Both the position numbers and the translations under genes were made by a program. This document shows, in pieces, positions 1 through 6,862 of a DNA stretch of 35,209 bases (positions within the stretch are counted from its first letter, which is position 1; each line of letters starts with the position of its first letter). Below the pieces are notes generated by a model. The model searched no databases, was not told the origin of the DNA, and was given only the letters and a program-made list of their open reading frames with translations. This stretch comes from Candidatus Pelagibacter sp. (GTDB lineage Bacteria; Pseudomonadota; Alphaproteobacteria; Pelagibacterales; Pelagibacteraceae). Location of the stretch: positions 1-35,209 of the forward strand of contig JAOOKL010000002.1 in the NCBI GenBank assembly GCA_028408025.1. Direction: 5' to 3'.

Positions 1-95
1 CCATTAATTGGTAGAAGTTCTTTTGGCATCACGCTCGTTAAAGGAAGCATTCGAGTACCTAATCCAGCTAATGGAATAATAGCTTGTTTTATCAT
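1..95 (-). CDS. galU: UTP--glucose-1-phosphate uridylyltransferase, N-terminal fragment (runs off window)
   Basis: GalU makes UDP-glucose from UTP and glucose-1-phosphate for envelope polysaccharides and glycolipids. Only the first 31 codons are present. They read from an ATG at 95 into [20 protein letters not shown] and on to a PKELLPI segment. This is the nucleotidyltransferase signature of GalU: the GLGTRMLP nucleotide-binding loop followed by the PKE motif with its conserved Lys. The related RmlA family usually shows GGxGTRLxP, so GalU fits better. The gene is divergent from panC with only 38 bases between the two start codons. The rest lies outside the window, so completeness cannot be judged. 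Confidence 0.85.
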   Translation of the reverse strand, partial: MIKQAIIPLAGLGTRMLPLTSVMPKELLPIN

Positions 96-101
96 ATGAT
101 T

Positions 102-130
102 CTTATATTAGTTATTATCATTACAATAAA
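102..130 (-). promoter_or_regulatory. weak candidate promoter for galU
   Basis: On the minus strand a TATAAG box (102-107) lies 17 bases downstream of TTTATT (125-130), in the 38-base gap between galU and panC. Initiation would fall almost at the galU ATG, giving a leaderless or nearly leaderless mRNA. On the plus strand TACAAT (122-127) is a possible panC -10 without a clear -35. In DNA this AT-rich such matches are common by chance. Confidence 0.22.
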
Positions 131-133
131 GAA

Positions 134-934
134 ATGAAAATATTTAAAAATAAATATAAATTACAGAAAGCCATCCTAAACCAAAAAAACTTATCTTTTG
201 TACCAACTATGGGTGGTTTGCATAACGGCCATATATCTTTGATCAAAAAATCAAAAAAATTTAAAGGTAAAAATATTGTTTCAATTTTTGTTAACCCAAA
301 ACAATTCAATAATAAAAAGGATTATTCAAGTTATCCTCGCAATTTAAATAAAGATCTATCAATACTTAAAAGATTAAAAGTTGATTACGTTTTTATTCCT
401 AATAAAAAGGAAATTTTCTCATTTAAACCAAAAAATAATATATACTTGGATAATTTCTCAAAAAAGCTATGTGGTTCTTCCAGAAAGGGTCACTTTAAAG
501 GAGTTTTAAATATTGTTAATAGATTTTTGGAAATTATTAATCCTAAAAAAATACTTTTAGGAACAAAAGATTATCAACAACTTTACTTAATAAAGCAACA
601 TATCTCTAAAAGAAGAATCAAAACTCTGGTTGTCAAATGTAATACTATTAGAGAAAAAAATGGAATGGCTTGTTCTACAAGAAATAAACTTCTTAGCAAA
701 AAACAAATTAAAATAGGATCCAAAATTTATAATTATTTAAATAGGTTAAAAAAGAAATCTGTTCTCAATGTCAACAAAATGAAAAAAGATATTAAAAACT
801 TTGGAGTGAGAAAGATTGATTATTTGGAAATTTATAATTTAAAAACTCATAAAAAAGCAATTTTAGTAAATAAAAATACAAAAATTTTTATTGCTTATTA
901 TCTGGGTAATATCCGATTAATTGATAATTATTAA
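134..934 (+). CDS. panC: pantothenate synthetase (pantoate--beta-alanine ligase)
   Basis: PanC condenses pantoate with beta-alanine using ATP (via pantoyl-adenylate) in the cytoplasm, the last step of pantothenate (vitamin B5, CoA precursor) synthesis. The 266-residue protein carries the family's HIGH-type nucleotide-binding motif PTMGGLHNGH at residues 24-33. FVNPKQF follows near 52-58, then GHFKGVLNIVNRF, the LLGTKDYQQL motif (equivalent to FGEKDYQQL) and a CSTRN element matching the usual SSRN loop. The length is slightly below the 280-290 typical of the family; the C-terminal dimerisation part is compact. The ATG at 134 sits just upstream of the conserved start. The stop overlaps the convergent mgtE stop by 3 bases. 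panB is not adjacent. The gene is rich in Lys and Asn from AAA/AAT codons. Confidence 0.95.
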   Translation: MKIFKNKYKLQKAILNQKNLSFVPTMGGLHNGHISLIKKSKKFKGKNIVSIFVNPKQFNNKKDYSSYPRNLNKDLSILKRLKVDYVFIPNKKEIFSFKPKNNIYLDNFSKKLCGSSRKGHFKGVLNIVNRFLEIINPKKILLGTKDYQQLYLIKQHISKRRIKTLVVKCNTIREKNGMACSTRNKLLSKKQIKIGSKIYNYLNRLKKKSVLNVNKMKKDIKNFGVRKIDYLEIYNLKTHKKAILVNKNTKIFIAYYLGNIRLIDNY

Positions 935-2310
935 GTTAAAAAATAATAAGATCCTAACCCTAAAAACGATAAAAAACCAATTACATCTGTAATTGTTGTT
1001 ACAAAAACACTTGATGCTAATGCTGGATCAACATTCATCTTTTTTAATGAAACTGGAACTAAAATCCCAAATAAGCCTGCTACAATCATATTTAAAATCA
1101 TTGAAATACCAATCAATAGTGAAAGACTTATCTCTTTAAACCATAATTGAACAATTACAGCTGTGATAATTGCAAAAATAATTCCATTTAATACTCCTAT
1201 TATAAACTCTTTACCTACAACTCTGTTAAAATTACTTGTAGATAATTCTTGTTTAGCAATTGCTCTAATTGTAACTGCTAATGTTTGCATTCCTGCATTT
1301 CCTCCCATAGAAGCCACTATTGGCATTAAAAAAGCAAGAGCTACCATTTGTTCAATTGATGCTCCAAAATTACTGATTACCCATGTGGCTAACAAAGCTG
1401 TGAAAAGATTTAATAAAAGCCAATTAAATCTTCTTTTAGTTTTTATGATAACGCTATCCGTTATTTCTTCATCTCCAACACCAGCTAATCTTAATGCATC
1501 TTCTTCGGCTTCTTCCTGAACAACAGTGACAACGTCGTCTGCTGTTATCATTCCAACTAATTTATTATCCTTGTTCACCACACCGGCTGAAACTAAATTA
1601 TAACTTTCAAACGTATGACCAACCTCCTCCTTATCCATATTAACTGATATTAAAACTGGCATCTCAATCATAATGGAACTCATTTTTGAATCTCTAGGTG
1701 TTCTTAAAACTCTTGATGATGGAACAGTCCCAACAGGTTTGAATTCATTATCAACAATAAAAATTTCTAAAAATTCTTTTGGTAAATCTTTATTCTCTCT
1801 TAGATAATCTATTGTTTGCCCAACACTCCAATTATTTGGTACTGCTGTAAACTCTCTTTGCATTATCCTAGCTGCGGAGTCTTCGGGATAACTTAAACCC
1901 TCTTCTAAAAGAAACTTATCCTTTGGTGGAAGTTTTTCTAAAATTGTGTCTTTTTTCTCTTTTTCAAGATTTTCTAATATTTTGATAGAGTCATCTGACT
2001 CTAATCTTTTTATAATCTTTATAATTGAGTCTACAGATAGTAGTTGTAGAACTTCGCTTTGAATAGACTCATTTAGTTCAATAAATATATCAGGATCTAA
2101 GTTAAATTCTTCTAACTCAATTAATTTGATCCTAGTCTCATTAGTTAAATTTTCAATTAAATTAGCTACATCTGACTCATGTAAATCTTTTAGAGTTTGA
2201 TTGATAAATTTAATGTCACGAGATAAAATTTTTTCACTAAAAGTATTGATAAATTCTTTGTTAAAATCTAAATTGACCTTTTTGTCCCCAGTAGATTTAA
2301 GTAAAGTCAT
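931..2310 (-). CDS. mgtE: MgtE-family magnesium transporter/channel
   Basis: MgtE proteins are dimeric inner-membrane Mg2+ channels gated by cytosolic Mg2+. The 459-residue product has the full architecture. It begins with an acidic helical N domain (about 20-140), followed by tandem CBS domains (about 145-270, with the typical GVVNKDNKLVGMITADDV end). An acidic linker helix (QEEAEEDAL) leads into about five membrane segments from residue 297 on. GGNAGMQ at 336-342 and the NVDPALASS...TTITDVIGF region with Asp442 match the pore, where the corresponding Asp binds Mg2+ in characterised MgtE. An AGAGG Shine-Dalgarno lies 6 bases before the ATG at 2310. No riboswitch-sized leader exists: only 60 bases separate it from divergent lipB. 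It converges on panC. Confidence 0.95.
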   Translation of the reverse strand: MTLLKSTGDKKVNLDFNKEFINTFSEKILSRDIKFINQTLKDLHESDVANLIENLTNETRIKLIELEEFNLDPDIFIELNESIQSEVLQLLSVDSIIKIIKRLESDDSIKILENLEKEKKDTILEKLPPKDKFLLEEGLSYPEDSAARIMQREFTAVPNNWSVGQTIDYLRENKDLPKEFLEIFIVDNEFKPVGTVPSSRVLRTPRDSKMSSIMIEMPVLISVNMDKEEVGHTFESYNLVSAGVVNKDNKLVGMITADDVVTVVQEEAEEDALRLAGVGDEEITDSVIIKTKRRFNWLLLNLFTALLATWVISNFGASIEQMVALAFLMPIVASMGGNAGMQTLAVTIRAIAKQELSTSNFNRVVGKEFIIGVLNGIIFAIITAVIVQLWFKEISLSLLIGISMILNMIVAGLFGILVPVSLKKMNVDPALASSVFVTTITDVIGFLSFLGLGSYYFLT

Positions 2311-2316
2311 AAAAAA

Positions 2317-2321
2317 CCTCT
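2317..2321 (-). promoter_or_regulatory. Shine-Dalgarno site of mgtE
   Basis: The minus strand reads AGAGG six bases before the mgtE ATG. It is one of the clearer Shine-Dalgarno sequences in a window where many genes have weak ones, and it supports the start at 2310. Confidence 0.6.
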
Positions 2322-2323
2322 AA

Positions 2324-2353
2324 TTGTTTTTTGAGACTAATAGTCCATATAAT
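2324..2353 (+). promoter_or_regulatory. candidate lipB promoter
   Basis: A consensus TATAAT (2348-2353) is preceded after 18 bases by TTGTTT (2324-2329). Initiation near 2360 leaves only about 10 leader bases before the lipB ATG at 2371. The two divergent promoters are interleaved. An 11-base palindrome, GACTA-A-TAGTC (2335-2345), sits over the mgtE -10 and in the lipB spacer. Confidence 0.5.
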
Positions 2354-2365
2354 GATAAAATTCAA
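2337..2365 (-). promoter_or_regulatory. candidate mgtE promoter
   Basis: On the minus strand TTGAAT (2360-2365) is followed after 17 bases by TATTAG (2337-2342). Initiation near 2330 would give a roughly 20-base leader that contains the AGAGG site. It overlaps the opposing lipB promoter. Confidence 0.45.
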
Positions 2366-2370
2366 ACTAA

Positions 2371-2982
2371 ATGAACATAGAAATCAAAATAAGTAAAAGA
2401 CCTATTTCCTACACAAAAGCAATCAACTTTATGAATAAACGTGTAGATGATTTAAAAAAAAACAAAAATAGGGAATTATTATGGATTTTAGAGCATCCTA
2501 CTAGTTACACAGCTGGAATTAGGTTTAATAAAGAAGAAATATTAGATAAAAAAATAAAAATTATTAAAACAAACAGAGGAGGAAAAATAACTTTACATAA
2601 TCCCGGACAAAAAATTATTTATCTGATTTTAAATTTAAATAATAGAAAAAGAGATATTAGAAAAATTGTCACTATAATTGAAAATAGTATAATTGAGTTC
2701 TTAAAACTTTATAAGCTTAATGGAAAAACTGATAGAAAAAATGTCGGTATCTGGGTAAATAAAAAAAAGATTGCAGCAATAGGTTTAAGAGTTTCTCGAT
2801 GGATAACTTATCATGGTTGTTCTATTAATATCAACAACGATTTGAGCGAGTATTCTAAAATTTTACCTTGTGGCTTAAGTAATCAAAAAGTGACTTCTGT
2901 TATTAACGAAAAAAAAATTATAATTAAAGATGTTAACAAAAAACTTTCAGATATTTTTATAAAAAATATTAAAAAATTTTGA
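2371..2982 (+). CDS. lipB: lipoyl(octanoyl) transferase
   Basis: LipB moves the octanoyl group from octanoyl-ACP to the lipoyl domains of 2-oxoacid dehydrogenases and the glycine cleavage H protein; LipA then inserts sulfur. The 203-residue product shows the family elements. NRGGKITLHNPGQ (68-80) corresponds to the usual GRGG-TYHGPGQ. KKIAAIGLR contains the catalytic Lys (about 133), HGCSIN is at 148-153, and ILPCGL carries the acyl-acceptor Cys167. Length is normal for the family. In the standard motif the residue before PGQ is Gly; here it is Asn, and the preceding Tyr-His is Leu-His. The 3' end overlaps the convergent rluC gene by 14 bases. lipA is not in the window. Confidence 0.93.
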   Translation: MNIEIKISKRPISYTKAINFMNKRVDDLKKNKNRELLWILEHPTSYTAGIRFNKEEILDKKIKIIKTNRGGKITLHNPGQKIIYLILNLNNRKRDIRKIVTIIENSIIEFLKLYKLNGKTDRKNVGIWVNKKKIAAIGLRVSRWITYHGCSININNDLSEYSKILPCGLSNQKVTSVINEKKIIIKDVNKKLSDIFIKNIKKF

Positions 2983-3886
2983 TGTTTTTATCTAAAAAAT
3001 TTTCAAAATGTTCGTTGTAAGGAGCTTTAAAATTGTACTGGATATTATCTATCATAAATTTTATTTTATATGCATGTAACATTAAATTATTATTTTTCTT
3101 TTTTTTTTTAATCAGATTATTTCTTTGGAAATATTTGTCGTCACCGACTATTGGATTTCCTAAATTATAAAGTTGTTTTCTTAATTGATGTTTTCTTCCA
3201 GTTATTGGATTTAATTCTACATAAGTATAATTGTTTGAAGATTTTATTACTCTAAGATTTGAAATTGCTTTTTGAATTATCTTTTTTCCTTTTTCGTATA
3301 AAATCAAATTATCTTTTAAAATAAGTTTATTTTTGGAAATATTTCCATGTGTTAAAGCAATATAGGTTTTGTGTATTTTTCTTATTCTGAACAGAGATGT
3401 AAATAATTGTGCATATTCTCTTGTTTTAGCTACTATCATTACACCAGAAGTTTCTTTGTCTAGTCTATGAACTATATAAGGTTTTTTATTAAAAAAATAT
3501 TTTGTATCTTTAAGTACATCAATAATATTTTTAAATGATTTAGTGCCTGATTGAACAGGTATTCCAGCTGGCTTATTTATAACTACGAAATTATCATTAT
3601 TTTCAATAATATAATCATCGTAAGAGTTGAGTTCTTTATTGGAAGGTTTGTACTTTATAATCTTTTTTTTATCATTAGGTGTGAATTTTGATATATCAAA
3701 TATTTCTATTTTGTCTCCAACTTGAAGTCGATAAGATGTTTTTGTTTTTTTCTTATTTATTTTTACTTTTTTTAATCTGATAATTTTTTGAATTAAAGAT
3801 TGTGGCAGATTAATAATCTTTGTTTTAAACCACCTGTCAAAACGCGAATTATTATAATCTTTTTCAACTATATAGAACTTGTGCAT
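2969..3886 (-). CDS. rluC: RluC-type 23S rRNA pseudouridine synthase
   Basis: RluC isomerises uridines 955, 2504 and 2580 of 23S rRNA in E. coli numbering. The 305-residue product starts with an S4 RNA-binding domain (about 13-65: SRFDRWF, a VKINKKKTK stretch, then LQVGDKIEI). The RluA-family catalytic domain follows, with HRLDKETSGVMIVAK starting at His140; Asp143 is the expected catalytic aspartate. GRKHQLRKQLYNLGNPIVGDD lies near the C-terminus. The S4 domain and the wording around HRLD resemble RluC more than RluD, but target sites cannot be proven from sequence. The gene begins 12 bases after the rplQ stop with no terminator visible, so read-through from the ribosomal operon is likely. 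An 11-A coding run (plus strand 3099-3109) encodes part of a Lys stretch. Confidence 0.88.
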   Translation of the reverse strand: MHKFYIVEKDYNNSRFDRWFKTKIINLPQSLIQKIIRLKKVKINKKKTKTSYRLQVGDKIEIFDISKFTPNDKKKIIKYKPSNKELNSYDDYIIENNDNFVVINKPAGIPVQSGTKSFKNIIDVLKDTKYFFNKKPYIVHRLDKETSGVMIVAKTREYAQLFTSLFRIRKIHKTYIALTHGNISKNKLILKDNLILYEKGKKIIQKAISNLRVIKSSNNYTYVELNPITGRKHQLRKQLYNLGNPIVGDDKYFQRNNLIKKKKKNNNLMLHAYKIKFMIDNIQYNFKAPYNEHFENFLDKNIKIF

Positions 3887-3898
3887 ATAGAACTAAAA

Positions 3899-4348
3899 TT
3901 ATTTAGTTGCTACTTTTGGTTCAGCTTGCTTTTCCTGAGATTTATCTTTTGACTCAATTTTTTTCGGTTTATCAACTTTTTTAGCTTCTATATTTCTATC
4001 AACTAATTCAATAACCGCCATAGGTGCATCATCGCCTGTTCTAAAACCTGCTTTTAATACTCTTGAGTAACCTCCCTTTCTGGAATTATACCTTTTTGAA
4101 AGTTCATCAAAAACTTTTGAAACAGATTGTTTATTTTGAAGTTTTGAAAAAAGTTTTTTTTTATTACTTAATATATTCTTTTTGCCTATAGTTATTACTT
4201 TATCAATTTGTGGTTTTAACTCCTTAGCTTTAGGCAAAGTTGTAATTATTTGCTCATATTTTATTAACGAGTTAAGCATATTCTTAAACATAGCTTTTCT
4301 ATGTTCACTTGTTTTGTTTAATTTTCTATAGCCTATTCCATGTCTCAT
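3899..4348 (-). CDS. rplQ: 50S ribosomal protein L17
   Basis: L17 is a large-subunit protein near the polypeptide exit side that binds 23S rRNA. The start [20 protein letters not shown] is the family's highly conserved N-terminus, and RYNSRKGGYSRVLKAGFRTGDDAPMAVIEL closes the globular part at about residue 117. The protein is 149 residues against about 120-127 in many bacteria, because of a charged tail rich in Lys, Glu, Ser and Pro. The start codon overlaps the rpoA stop in a TAATG arrangement, so translation is probably coupled. It is the last gene of the classical alpha operon; rluC follows. Confidence 0.97.
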   Translation of the reverse strand: MRHGIGYRKLNKTSEHRKAMFKNMLNSLIKYEQIITTLPKAKELKPQIDKVITIGKKNILSNKKKLFSKLQNKQSVSKVFDELSKRYNSRKGGYSRVLKAGFRTGDDAPMAVIELVDRNIEAKKVDKPKKIESKDKSQEKQAEPKVATK

Positions 4349-5382
4349 TAGTAATTATTTTCCTCAAGTTTTTTGGATAACTCTGCTATATTATCTGGAG
4401 GCCAATTGGGTATTTCCATACCTAAATATAAAGACATAGTGTTTAAAACCTCTTTAATTTCATTCAATGATTTTCTTCCAAAATTAGGTGTTCTTAACAT
4501 TTCTGGTTCCGTTTTTTGAACTAAATCTCCAATATAAATTATATTATCATTTTTAAGACAATTCATTGATCTTACTGAAAGTTCAAGCTCTTCAACACGC
4601 TTTAATAAATTTCTATTAAATTCAGGTTCAGTAGATTTTACTTCTTTAATAACTTCCTGTGGATCCTCAAAATTTACAAACATTGCCAATTGATCTTGAA
4701 AGATTCTAGCAGAATATGCAATAGCATCCTCTGCAGCAACTGTTCCATTTGTTTCGACTGACATAACTAATTTATCATAATCTAACGCGCTACCCTCTCT
4801 AGTATTTTCAACTGAAAAAGAAACTTTTTTTACAGGACTAAATAGAGAGTCTATTGAAATTAATCCTAAAGGACTGTCTTCAGATTTATTTTTAGGTGCA
4901 GATACGTAACCCTTTCCTGTGCTTATCATAAGCTCCATATGAAAATTAGTTTTTTCATCTAAGTTGCAGATCGTTTGTTCAGGATTTAAAATTTCAATTT
5001 CTGGGACCAAAGTAATATCTTTTGCTTTAACTTCTTTAGGACCTTTTATGTCCAAAATTATTTTTTTAGGATTAGTAGAGGTAGATTTAATAGCTAAATT
5101 TTTTACATTTAAAACTATATCAGTTACATCTTCTCTTACACCTTTAATAGATGAAAATTCGTGCAGAACACCATCAATTTGTATAGCTGTAACTGCTGCT
5201 CCTTGAATTGATGACAGCAATATTCGTCTAAGAGAATTACCTATAGTTTGACCAAATCCTTTTTCTAATGGTTCGGCTATAACCTTAGCTACTGTTTTAT
5301 CCTCATTACTTGTTATCTCAAGTTTATTTGGTTTGATTAACGCTTTCCAATTCTTGTCGATTATGTTTGATGTTGTTTGCAT
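4348..5382 (-). CDS. rpoA: RNA polymerase alpha subunit
   Basis: Alpha dimerises to nucleate assembly of beta and beta' and contacts UP elements and activators. The 344-residue protein has the N-terminal assembly domain, with [20 protein letters not shown] near residue 40, and a flexible linker after about 230. The C-terminal domain (about 265-330) reads [20 protein letters not shown], retaining the Arg and Asn used for DNA contact in E. coli, followed by [16 protein letters not shown] and a final NWPP element. It starts directly after the rpsK stop. rpsD, which lies between rpsK and rpoA in gammaproteobacteria, is absent, as is usual in alphaproteobacteria. Confidence 0.98.
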   Translation of the reverse strand: MQTTSNIIDKNWKALIKPNKLEITSNEDKTVAKVIAEPLEKGFGQTIGNSLRRILLSSIQGAAVTAIQIDGVLHEFSSIKGVREDVTDIVLNVKNLAIKSTSTNPKKIILDIKGPKEVKAKDITLVPEIEILNPEQTICNLDEKTNFHMELMISTGKGYVSAPKNKSEDSPLGLISIDSLFSPVKKVSFSVENTREGSALDYDKLVMSVETNGTVAAEDAIAYSARIFQDQLAMFVNFEDPQEVIKEVKSTEPEFNRNLLKRVEELELSVRSMNCLKNDNIIYIGDLVQKTEPEMLRTPNFGRKSLNEIKEVLNTMSLYLGMEIPNWPPDNIAELSKKLEENNY

Positions 5383-5832
5383 TTATACTCTCCTTCTTTT
5401 AGGTGGTCTCGCACCATTATGTGCCATGGGTGTTTTGTCAGTTATTGATAAAATTTTAAATCCTCTTGATTGTAAAGATCTTAAAGCAGTTTCTCTACCA
5501 GAACCTGGTCCTTTGACTTCAACAGTCAATGTACGCAGACCTTGCTCATAAGCTTTTGCACCAGCATCATCTGCTGCAACTTGAGCTGCATAAGGTGTGG
5601 ATTTTCTTGAACCTTTAAAACCTTTAGCTCCAGCTGATGACCAAGAAACAACATTGCCACTTTCATCCGCTATAGAAATTATTGTGTTATTAAATGTAGA
5701 ATAAACGTAAGCAATACCAGAAGTAATATTTCTTTTTATCTTTTTCTTCTTTTTAAAAGAACTTTCTTTTTTTACCGTTTCACTTTTTTTAGTGTCAATC
5801 TTTTTCTCTATTTTTTCTTCTTTTTTATTCAT
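5383..5832 (-). CDS. rpsK: 30S ribosomal protein S11, with Lys-rich N-terminal extension
   Basis: S11 sits on the 30S platform and helps hold the Shine-Dalgarno helix and E-site mRNA. The conserved core ([65 protein letters not shown]) fills residues about 38-149. Before it lies a Lys/Glu-rich segment, so the protein is 149 residues rather than about 129. No in-frame Met lies closer to the core, so the ATG at 5832 is kept, though an alternative start codon could exist. It lies 12 bases after the rpsM stop and is immediately followed by rpoA. Confidence 0.95.
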   Translation of the reverse strand: MNKKEEKIEKKIDTKKSETVKKESSFKKKKKIKRNITSGIAYVYSTFNNTIISIADESGNVVSWSSAGAKGFKGSRKSTPYAAQVAADDAGAKAYEQGLRTLTVEVKGPGSGRETALRSLQSRGFKILSITDKTPMAHNGARPPKRRRV

Positions 5833-5844
5833 TAAATCGATTTA

Positions 5845-6228
5845 CTATTTTTTAAGTGGTGTTAGTTTTTTTCCAGCTATGGCTATTGCTTTTCCTTTAC
5901 GAGTTCTCGCATTGCATTGAGTTCTTTGTCCTCTAACTGGCAATTTTTTTTTATGTCTAGTACCTCTATAACAAGCTAAATCAACAAGTCTTTTAATATT
6001 TACAGAAATTTCTCTTCTTAGATCTCCTTCAACTTTATGATTAGCGTCTATAAATTCTCTAATTTTTAAAACCTGTTCTTCACTTAACTCATTAACTCTT
6101 TTTGATGCGGGTATCTCTAACTTTTTGCAGATCTTTTTAGATGAATGAAGACCTATACCATGAATATAAGTGAGAGCTATACTTACAACTTTGTTTTGTG
6201 GAATGTTTATTCCTGCTATTCGAGCCAT
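5845..6228 (-). CDS. rpsM: 30S ribosomal protein S13
   Basis: S13 lies in the 30S head, binds 16S rRNA helix 41-42 and bridges to L5/L11. The 127-residue sequence has [20 protein letters not shown] at the start, then YIHGIG and the helix-two-turn-helix region. It ends with the basic tail [28 protein letters not shown], which reaches the P-site tRNA. It is the first gene after the adk gap and is preceded by a strong promoter-like sequence. rpmJ, often found just upstream, is missing here. Confidence 0.97.
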   Translation of the reverse strand: MARIAGINIPQNKVVSIALTYIHGIGLHSSKKICKKLEIPASKRVNELSEEQVLKIREFIDANHKVEGDLRREISVNIKRLVDLACYRGTRHKKKLPVRGQRTQCNARTRKGKAIAIAGKKLTPLKK

Positions 6229-6258
6229 ATTATAATGAGTTAAAGTTCCAAAGCCGTA

Positions 6259-6286
6259 TTTATATTGCCTAATTATTTAAAGTCAA
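6259..6286 (-). promoter_or_regulatory. promoter upstream of rpsM (alpha operon)
   Basis: On the minus strand TTGACT (6281-6286) is followed after 16 bases by TATAAA (6259-6264). It begins two bases past the adk stop. Initiation near 6252 gives a leader of about 24 bases before the rpsM ATG. The good boxes and the unusual 60-base gap in an otherwise gapless cluster make this one of the better promoter candidates here. It would let rpsM-rpsK-rpoA-rplQ be transcribed independently of secY-adk. Confidence 0.65.
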
Positions 6287-6288
6287 CT

Positions 6289-6855
6289 CTATATAAGGGC
6301 AATTATATCGCTAATTTCTTTATTTATTTGATCTATGGACCTCTCACCGTCAATCACTTTTAATAAATTCAATTTTTTATAATGTTCAATTACAGGCTCA
6401 GTAGATTTCTCATAAGTATTATACCTTTTTACTGCTATTTCTTCATCATCATCTGCTCTTTTTTCCAAAGTTCTTCTTTCTAAAATTCTTTTTTTTATTG
6501 TTTCCAAACTTACAGATAGTTTTATTACTAAATCAATCTTTTGTTTATATTTGATTAGTAAAGTTTCTAGATTTTTAACTTGTTGTAAACTTCTTGGGTA
6601 TCCATCAAAGATAATCTTATTTTTATACATTTCATTTTTAATATATTTTTCAATCAGTTCAGAGACTATTTCATCTGAAACAAACGACCCAGAATTTATT
6701 ATAGGAGAAATCTTAATTCCTAGTTCAGTTTTTTTTTTTATTTGATCTCTTAATATTTCTCCAGTTGAAAGCTGAAATAAGTTATATTTATTTGAAATAA
6801 AATTAGATTGTGTGCCTTTGCCAGCTCCAGGTGGACCAAATATAATTAGGTTCAT
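6289..6855 (-). CDS. adk: adenylate kinase (short-LID type)
   Basis: Adk interconverts AMP + ATP and 2 ADP. The 188-residue protein has the P-loop GPPGAGKGTQ at residues 7-16, the AMP-binding STGEILR segment (30-36) and DGYPRSLQQ (84-92), and RRTLEKRADDDEE near 127. The ~27-residue LID insertion that makes the E. coli enzyme 214 residues is absent: the RR motif passes directly to RADDDEE, so no zinc-binding LID Cys are expected. It follows secY by 7 bases, as in many bacteria, and is the last gene before the rpsM promoter gap. Confidence 0.97.
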   Translation of the reverse strand: MNLIIFGPPGAGKGTQSNFISNKYNLFQLSTGEILRDQIKKKTELGIKISPIINSGSFVSDEIVSELIEKYIKNEMYKNKIIFDGYPRSLQQVKNLETLLIKYKQKIDLVIKLSVSLETIKKRILERRTLEKRADDDEEIAVKRYNTYEKSTEPVIEHYKKLNLLKVIDGERSIDQINKEISDIIALI

Positions 6856-6862
6856 AAACTAA

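Noticed and set aside
1163..1519. 118-codon plus-strand open frame antisense to mgtE
   Set aside because: Its hydrophobic composition mirrors the membrane segments of mgtE on the other strand; there is no independent evidence for a gene.
2960..3010. Possible bidirectional terminator at the lipB/rluC convergence
   Set aside because: Only A/T-rich self-complementary runs are present, with no GC-containing stem; such sequence is everywhere in this window.
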